Assembly (NCBI GenBank): GCA_018433885.1
Contig: JAHDQK010000004.1
Span: 1-64,000, forward strand
DNA: 64,000 nucleotides
Source: Candidatus Cloacimonadota bacterium
GTDB lineage: Bacteria > Cloacimonadota > Cloacimonadia > Cloacimonadales > Cloacimonadaceae
Direction of reading: 5' to 3'
Each line of letters begins with the position of its first letter. Within the stretch, counting starts at the first letter, position 1. Under the pieces are notes generated by a model. It saw only the letters and a program-made list of their open reading frames with translations. It did no database searches and was not told the origin of the DNA. A program made the translations under genes and the position numbers. Of the stretch, positions 62,450 to 64,000 are shown in pieces.

Positions 62450-64000
62450 ATGAAGAAGAAACTCGCCATCTTTTTTGCCTTCCTTTGCCTCTGCCTACTC
62501 TTGAAGGGAGAAAGCCTTGTAATCCGCATCTCCGATCCCGGTGTAACTGAGTATCACGCGCTGCTAAGTAACGGTGTAGATATCGCGCTATATCATCCTG
62601 GAGCATTTCTGGATATCGTAATCTCATCTAAGGATTTAGCTGTTTATCAGGATAAATATCCGGAACTAAGGATCACGCAAACCGAGGCTGAGATGAAAGC
62701 CAATCTGAGCTCCGGAGACCGGGACATCCCCGGCTACCGCACTTACGATGAAGTGGTGCTGGAGCTTGCCCAGATGGCAGCCACCTATCCCTCGTTGATC
62801 AGCATGCATTCAATCGGTTCTGGTTGGGGCAAGATCTACGCAGATCAGGGTATCCCCGCCTATCAGGATTACGCGCATGAGATCTGGGCAATGAAGCTCT
62901 CGGATAATGTTCTGGAAGAGGAAGATGAAGCCCAATTTCTCTTCGTGGGTGCGCACCATGCCCGGGAACCGCTCTCGGTGGAAACCTGCATGGCGATCAT
63001 GTATTATCTTTTGGAAAACTATGGCACAGATCCCAGAGTGACGGCGATTATGGACAGTTCCGAGATCTGGGTGGTACCCTTGCTAAACCCGGATGGACAC
63101 AAGCTTGTGCTGGATCAAACTCAGATCATGTGGCGAAAAAACCTGAACGATAACAACGGCAACCAACAAATAGACTGGGGTTCAAACGGTAACGGAGCGG
63201 ACGGTGCGGATATCAACCGCAATTACTCCTATATGTGGGGAAACATCAGCGCTACGGACAACCCCTACGATTCCGTCTATCACGGTGCCAGCCCCTTTTC
63301 GGAACCGGAATCCGCGGCGATCCGGGATCTGGTGATGGCAAAGCACTTTCTGGCAAGCATCAGCTACCACACTTATGGCAAATATGTGCTCTATCCCTTT
63401 GGTTTTGCACATGATGTGAGTGGTCCGGACGTGGCGGAGCAACGCTTGTTGGCACAAGAGATGGCTCTTCTAACCGGATATACTGCCATGCCTTCCCACG
63501 ATTTATACCCCGTGAGCGGGAGCTGCGAGGATTGGTTGTTGGGAGTAAGGGGGATGTTTTCCTACACTATCGAAATGGCAAATCAGTTCATTCCCCAAGG
63601 TGCTCAGGTACAACAGCTGGTGCAAGAACAAATCCCGGCGGCACTTGCGCTTCTGGAAAGGAAGGATTATAAGAGCTTGAAAGGGAATGTAACCGATGCC
63701 TCCACGGGTAACCCCATGGTCGCCCAGATCTATATCCCAGAGTTGGACAACCACGTTCCCCAGCGGGCTGCGGTGTATTCCAGACCGGATTTTGGATCCT
63801 ATCATCGCTTTCTGCCAGAAGGAAACCACGAAGTAATAGTCCACGCTCCCGGCTATATCCCGCAAGCGGTGGATGTAACAATCTCTGTAGACGGCGTCAC
63901 TGTGCAGGATTTCTCGTTGCAACCGGCTGAAGCTGTCTCCGCCAGCTTTTTGATCCGCAATCACCGGGGTCAACCACTTCCCGGTGCGCTTCTGGAGCTT
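62450..64000 (+). CDS. Secreted M14 zinc carboxypeptidase, C-terminus outside window
   Basis: 517 residues are visible from ATG 62450 (AAGGAG eight bases upstream). Signal peptide 1-20 (MKKKLAIFFAFLCLCLLLKG). A propeptide-like region runs to about 95; the M14 domain spans about 100-400: zinc ligands H170 and E173 in 'HHARE', substrate-binding 'DINRNYSY', third zinc His in 'SYHTYG', and catalytic Glu in 'YTIEMANQ'. A carboxypeptidase-regulatory-like beta domain begins at about 405 ('LKGNVTDASTGNPMVAQIY'). The frame continues past the window edge and probably ends in a sorting-type domain like its neighbours. It would remove C-terminal residues from peptides outside the cell. Confidence 0.88.
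   Translation, partial: MKKKLAIFFAFLCLCLLLKGESLVIRISDPGVTEYHALLSNGVDIALYHPGAFLDIVISSKDLAVYQDKYPELRITQTEAEMKANLSSGDRDIPGYRTYDEVVLELAQMAATYPSLISMHSIGSGWGKIYADQGIPAYQDYAHEIWAMKLSDNVLEEEDEAQFLFVGAHHAREPLSVETCMAIMYYLLENYGTDPRVTAIMDSSEIWVVPLLNPDGHKLVLDQTQIMWRKNLNDNNGNQQIDWGSNGNGADGADINRNYSYMWGNISATDNPYDSVYHGASPFSEPESAAIRDLVMAKHFLASISYHTYGKYVLYPFGFAHDVSGPDVAEQRLLAQEMALLTGYTAMPSHDLYPVSGSCEDWLLGVRGMFSYTIEMANQFIPQGAQVQQLVQEQIPAALALLERKDYKSLKGNVTDASTGNPMVAQIYIPELDNHVPQRAAVYSRPDFGSYHRFLPEGNHEVIVHAPGYIPQAVDVTISVDGVTVQDFSLQPAEAVSASFLIRNHRGQPLPGALLEL

Noticed and set aside
1-64000. tRNA or rRNA genes
   Set aside because: All gaps were read for cloverleaf arms, the GTTCGA-type loop and rRNA-like sequence; none was found.

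Overview
The window looks like a chromosome segment of a strictly anaerobic, Gram-negative bacterium of the FCB superphylum, most likely a Cloacimonadota ('Candidatus Cloacimonas'-like) member. The reasons are: (i) many secreted proteins end in the 'PNPF ... YNIRGQ ... WDG ... SSGIYF.R ... K' C-terminal domain of the type IX/FlgD-like sorting class; (ii) two tandem GWxTD-domain proteins lie behind dnaE; (iii) there is an oxygen-sensitive class III ribonucleotide reductase pair (nrdD/nrdG); (iv) there is a disulfide reductase fused to sulfur-relay domains. The phylum call is inference; no rRNA or tRNA gene was found in the window.

Layout. 1-5811 (minus): a giant secreted repeat protein, cut by the window edge, with about 18 chitobiase/hexosaminidase-C-terminal-like repeats. 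6693-9158: a CoA-disulfide-reductase/rhodanese/TusA/DsrE-like fusion. 9617-10780: a small membrane protein and a small exported protein. 11118-12314 (minus): PDZ plus outer-membrane barrel-like protein. 12598-15456: secreted M28 peptidase. 15606-21472: dnaE and two GWxTD proteins in one overlapping operon. 21528-21911 (minus): yraN-like nuclease. 21998-32753: seven genes that together look like an energised, envelope-spanning machine: an outer-membrane-type protein, a 1948-residue TPR protein, a small exported protein, an ExbB/TolQ/MotA-type channel, two ExbD-type proteins (one without the usual membrane Asp), and an FHA-TM-TonB-like protein. 32877-35219: priA. 35576-37051 (minus): secreted propeller-like protein. 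37384-37774: remnant of a phage-type lysozyme gene broken by a repeat insertion. 38098-49869: a long tightly packed operon: rimP-nusA-rnpM-L7Ae-infB-rbfA-nrnA-truB-ribF, then a secreted protein, an OB-HD nuclease and an MBL hydrolase. 50041-52605 (minus): secreted LTD-domain protein. 52872-53507 (minus): two small unknown genes. 53714-56746: rpsA and lysS. 57161-59979 (minus): nrdDG. 60271-62256: secreted peptidylarginine-deiminase-like enzyme. 62450-64000: secreted M14 carboxypeptidase, cut by the window edge.

How it fits together: a core of replication/translation genes (dnaE, priA, rimP-infB-rbfA-truB, rpsA, lysS) is interleaved with genes for a secretion-heavy, peptide-degrading anaerobe: three proteolysis/peptide-modifying exoenzymes (M28, M14, PAD-like) and several large surface proteins. 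Five complete proteins carry the sorting-type C-terminus, so a cognate outer-membrane secretion route must exist elsewhere in the genome; the ExbB/ExbD/TPR cluster is a plausible energised partner, but nothing in the sequence proves that link.

Not explained by standard annotation: an 86-97 bp structured intergenic repeat present three times (9361, 35229, 56951), always in the same orientation and always after the end of a transcription unit; a nested inverted repeat next to one copy, sharing a 13-mer with the neighbourhood of another; the broken lysozyme; a 45-residue Asp/Glu tail on RbfA; and hairpin-plus-T-run structures lying between promoter-like sequences and the genes they would serve (rimP, M14 peptidase).
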